From UBA1227 sp045629305 (GTDB lineage Bacteria; Bacillota; Clostridia; Oscillospirales; Acutalibacteraceae), in assembly GCA_045629305.1 (NCBI GenBank), contig JAZQQZ010000006.1, forward strand, positions 1-8,634: DNA of 8,634 bases, read 5' to 3'. The first letter of the stretch is position 1. Each line of letters begins with the position of its first letter. This document shows positions 5,715 through 8,634 of this stretch, piece after piece. The notes beneath the pieces were generated by a model. The model was given only the letters and a program-made list of their open reading frames with translations. It made no database searches and was not told where the DNA came from. Position numbers and translations under genes: made by a program.

Positions 5715-5719
5715 GGAGG
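5712..5719 (+). promoter_or_regulatory. Shine-Dalgarno sequence of rpoC, overlapping the rpoB stop codon
   Basis: TAAGGAGG includes the rpoB TAA (5712-5714) and ends 9 nt before the rpoC ATG at 5729. The overlap suggests that ribosomes finishing rpoB can readily start on rpoC, which would help keep the two subunits in equal amounts. The 14-nt gap holds no promoter or terminator. Confidence 0.9.
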
Positions 5720-5728
5720 GGAGCTAAC

Positions 5729-8634
5729 ATGACAGATATTCAGCCAATTACTACAAATGAAATTGAATTTGAATCTATCAAGATCGGTTTAGCTTCTCCA
5801 GACGCTATCAGATCTTGGTCATATGGCGAAGTTAAAAAGCCAGAGACAATTAACTATAGAACATTAAAGCCTGAGCGCGATGGTCTTTACTGTGAGCGTA
5901 TTTTCGGACCTACAAAGGACTGGGAATGCTACTGCGGTAAGTACAAGAGAATCCGCTATAAGGGCAAAGTGTGCGAACGCTGCGGCGTTGAAATTACAAA
6001 GGCAAAGGTTCGTCGTGAGCGTATGGGCCACGTAGAACTTGCAGCTCCTGTATCACACATTTGGTATTTCAAGGGTATTCCATCACGTATGGGTCTTATG
6101 CTTGATATATCTCCAAGAAATCTTGAAAAGGTACTCTATTTTGCACTCTACATCGTAACAGACCCAGGTGCTACTCCACTTGAAAAGTATCAGGTACTCT
6201 CAGAAAAAGAGTATGAGGATATGCGAGAGAAGTATGAGGACGAGTTCGAAGCAGGAATGGGTGCAGAAGCTATCAAGAAGCTTCTTGCTGAAATCGACGT
6301 TCCAGCACTTGCTGAGCAACTCCGTGAGGAACTCAAGGGTGCTAGTGGCCAGAAGAAAGCAAGACTCTTAAAGCGTCTTGAAGTTGTTGATGCATTCAAC
6401 AATTCTAATAACAAGCCAGAGTGGATGATTCTCGATGTTATTCCTGTAATTCCACCTGATATCCGTCCTATGGTTCAACTTGATGGTGGCCGTTTTGCAA
6501 CATCTGACCTCAACGACCTCTATCGTCGAGTTATCAACCGTAACAACCGTCTTAAGAGACTCCTCGAACTCGGTGCTCCTGATATCATCATCCGCAACGA
6601 GAAGAGAATGCTCCAGGAAGCAGTAGATGCTCTCATCGATAACGGTCGTCGTGGACGTCCGGTTACTGGTCCTAACAACAGACCTCTTAAGTCACTCTCT
6701 GACATGCTCAAGGGTAAGCAGGGACGTTTCCGTCAGAACCTTCTTGGTAAGCGTGTTGACTACTCAGGACGTTCTGTTATCGTTGTAGGTCCAGAACTTA
6801 AGATGTATCAGTGCGGTCTTCCAAAAGAGATGGCACTCGAACTCTTTAAGCCATTCGTTATGAAGCGTCTTGTTGAAACTGGCGTTGCTGGTAACATCAA
6901 GTCAGCTCGTAAGATGGTAGAGCGTTCAAAGGACGAAGTTTGGGATGCACTTGAAGTTGTTATCAAGGATCACCCAGTAATGCTTAACCGTGCTCCTACA
7001 CTTCACAGACTTGGTATCCAGGCATTTGAGCCTGTACTTGTTGATGGACGTGCTATCAAGCTCCATCCACTTGCTTGTACAGCTTTCAACGCCGACTTCG
7101 ACGGTGACCAGATGGCTGTTCACGTACCTCTTTCTGCAGAGGCACAGGCAGAGGCAAGATTCTTGATGCTTGCAGCTAACAACTTGCTCAAGCCATCAGA
7201 CGGACGCCCTGTAACTGTTCCTACACAGGACATGGTACTTGGTTCATACTACTTGACACTCGACAAGGATGGCGAGCCAGGTGAAGGTAAGGTATTCCGT
7301 GACGTTGATGAGGCTCAGATGGCCTTTGACGAGGGAGATATCACACTTCACTCAAAGATCAAGATCCGTATGGAAAAGGAAGTAAACGGCAAGCTCGTTT
7401 CTGGCCTTGTTGATACAACTCTTGGTAAGATTATCTTTAACAACCCAATTCCTCAGGATTTAGGTTTCATTGATAGAACTATCCCTGGCAATGAGTTGCT
7501 TCTTGAATGCGATTGCGACGATCTCTTTAGAAAGAAGCCAATCAGCAAGAAGTCACTTGGTAAGATTATTGATCGTTGTATTGAAGTTCACGGAACTGCA
7601 AAAACATCAGTAGTTCTTGATGCTATCAAGGCTCAAGGTTACAAGTATTCAACACTTTCTGGTATCACAGTTGCTGTTTGCGATGCTAAGATTCCAGAAT
7701 CAAAGCGTGATTACATCGCTGAGACAGAGGCACATATCGACAAAATCGACAAGCTCTATAGACGTGGTATGCTTTCTGCTGCAGAGGCATCTCGCTTAAA
7801 GCTCGGTGCATGGGATGTCTGCACAAAGCAGGTATCTGCTGGTCTTAAGGACAACCTTGGTAAATATAATCCAATATTCATGATGATTGACTCTGGTGCC
7901 CGTGGTTCTGACTCACAGCTTAACCAGCTTGCTGGTATGCGTGGTCTTATTGCCAACACATCAGGTAAGACAATCGAAATTCCTATTCGTGCTAACTACC
8001 GTGAAGGCCTTAACATTCTCGAGTACTTCATCTCATCTCGTGGTGCTCGTAAGGGTCTTGCAGATACAGCTCTTCGTACAGCTGACTCTGGTTACCTTAC
8101 ACGTCGACTTGTTGACGTATCTCAGGAAATCATTGTTCGTGAAGAGGACTGCGGATGCCATGACGGTATCAAAGTTTACGATATCGAAGCTGACGGTCGT
8201 GTAATCGAGGAACTCTCAGAGCGTCTCGAAGGTCGTTACCTTCTCGATGATCTTGTTGATGAGAAGAGCGGTGAGCTCATCCAGTCAGCAAACAAGATGA
8301 TGCGCAAGGACGATGCAGCAAAGGTTGCAAATTATGTCAAGGCGCACACAAAGGATGGCGAGCGTGCTGAAATCATGATCCGCTCACTCCTTACTTGTCA
8401 GTCACAGCATGGTGTATGTATGCACTGCTACGGCCGTAACCTTGCAACAGGTGGTCCTGTTACAGTTGGTGAGGCAGTAGGTATCATCGCTGCTCAGTCA
8501 ATCGGTGAGCCTGGTACACAGCTTACAATGCGTACTTTCCATACCGGTGGTGTTGCATCTGCAGCAGATATCACACAGGGTCTTCCAAGAGTTGAAGAAC
8601 TCTTCGAGGCACGTAAGCCAAAGACACTTGCTAT
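5729..8634 (+). CDS. rpoC: DNA-directed RNA polymerase subunit beta' (3' end outside the window)
   Basis: The first 968 codons of the beta' subunit, open without a stop or frameshift to the window end; a full Firmicutes protein is about 1200 residues. In order: N-terminal zinc ribbon with C67, C69, C82 and C85; the sigma-binding clamp coiled coil at about 258-305; the lid/rudder/switch region with K-R-V-D-Y-S-G-R-S-V-I; the catalytic Mg site N454-A-D456-F-D458-G-D460-Q-M; the bridge helix at about 763-798; the second zinc site C808, C890, C897 and C900; and the trigger loop with M934, R935 and H938. After the trigger loop the chain runs directly into Gly-Leu-Pro-Arg-Val-Glu-Glu-Leu-Phe-Glu-Ala-Arg, so the SI3 insertion of proteobacteria is absent. 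Odd residues: S770-R771 at the bridge-helix start where Thr-His is usual, and an extra Cys at 810 beside the zinc ligand. Confidence 0.99.
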   Translation, partial: MTDIQPITTNEIEFESIKIGLASPDAIRSWSYGEVKKPETINYRTLKPERDGLYCERIFGPTKDWECYCGKYKRIRYKGKVCERCGVEITKAKVRRERMGHVELAAPVSHIWYFKGIPSRMGLMLDISPRNLEKVLYFALYIVTDPGATPLEKYQVLSEKEYEDMREKYEDEFEAGMGAEAIKKLLAEIDVPALAEQLREELKGASGQKKARLLKRLEVVDAFNNSNNKPEWMILDVIPVIPPDIRPMVQLDGGRFATSDLNDLYRRVINRNNRLKRLLELGAPDIIIRNEKRMLQEAVDALIDNGRRGRPVTGPNNRPLKSLSDMLKGKQGRFRQNLLGKRVDYSGRSVIVVGPELKMYQCGLPKEMALELFKPFVMKRLVETGVAGNIKSARKMVERSKDEVWDALEVVIKDHPVMLNRAPTLHRLGIQAFEPVLVDGRAIKLHPLACTAFNADFDGDQMAVHVPLSAEAQAEARFLMLAANNLLKPSDGRPVTVPTQDMVLGSYYLTLDKDGEPGEGKVFRDVDEAQMAFDEGDITLHSKIKIRMEKEVNGKLVSGLVDTTLGKIIFNNPIPQDLGFIDRTIPGNELLLECDCDDLFRKKPISKKSLGKIIDRCIEVHGTAKTSVVLDAIKAQGYKYSTLSGITVAVCDAKIPESKRDYIAETEAHIDKIDKLYRRGMLSAAEASRLKLGAWDVCTKQVSAGLKDNLGKYNPIFMMIDSGARGSDSQLNQLAGMRGLIANTSGKTIEIPIRANYREGLNILEYFISSRGARKGLADTALRTADSGYLTRRLVDVSQEIIVREEDCGCHDGIKVYDIEADGRVIEELSERLEGRYLLDDLVDEKSGELIQSANKMMRKDDAAKVANYVKAHTKDGERAEIMIRSLLTCQSQHGVCMHCYGRNLATGGPVTVGEAVGIIAAQSIGEPGTQLTMRTFHTGGVASAADITQGLPRVEELFEARKPKTLA

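Noticed and set aside
5729..8634. Possible frameshift or stop in rpoC
   Set aside because: I read the frame codon by codon through to 8634 and found no stop; all conserved blocks are in one frame. The gene is merely cut by the window edge.
1..8634. CRISPR arrays, insertion sequences, tRNA/rRNA genes, attachment sites
   Set aside because: No repeat-spacer pattern, terminal inverted repeats, transposase motifs or cloverleaf sequences are visible; gene spacing is tight and housekeeping in character.

Overview
The window comes from a low-to-mid GC Gram-positive bacterium, most likely a member of the Clostridia (Firmicutes). This is inferred from three things. RpoB and RpoC are of the Firmicutes type: the beta' trigger loop has no E. 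coli-type SI3 insertion, and the RpoC N-terminal half reads much like that of Bacillus. The Shine-Dalgarno sequences are strong (AAGGAGG type). The promoters are sigma-A-like and set in AT-rich intergenic DNA. I cannot name a genus from the sequence alone.

Layout. Positions 1-1080 hold a plus-strand run of three closely spaced genes: the last 30 codons of a membrane protein, a YfcE/YsnB-like metallophosphoesterase (106-594) and a YmdB-like macro-domain protein (604-1080). The second and third are joined by a Shine-Dalgarno sequence that overlaps the preceding stop codon. A single perfect hairpin with U-tracts on both sides (1082-1126) lies between this run and the convergent gene ndk (nucleoside diphosphate kinase, minus strand, 1133-1540). 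The 274-bp gap 1541-1814 is a divergent control region. It holds a probable ndk promoter, a cluster of short repeats, a near-consensus rpoB promoter (TTGACT-17-TATAAT) and a leader of about 99 nt with a 13-nt tandem repeat. From 1815 to the end of the window runs the RNA polymerase operon: rpoB complete (1299 codons), then rpoC, whose first 968 codons are present and whose 3' end lies outside the window.

How the genes work together. RpoB and RpoC form the catalytic core of transcription and are co-transcribed and translationally close (14 nt apart). Ndk makes the NTPs that polymerase consumes and is expressed from the same control region in the opposite direction. The phosphoesterase and macro-domain proteins both belong to families acting on phosphoester or ADP-ribose compounds and may form a small nucleotide or ADP-ribose processing unit; this is inference from adjacency.

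Assessment. This is mostly ordinary housekeeping DNA. I see no new multi-gene system, mobile element, CRISPR array, tRNA or rRNA. The points worth a second look are in the ndk/rpoB control region (T8 tract inside the promoter spacer, short repeats, tandem-repeat leader), the absence of ribosomal protein genes upstream of rpoB, and a few residue changes at otherwise conserved positions of RpoB, RpoC and Ndk.
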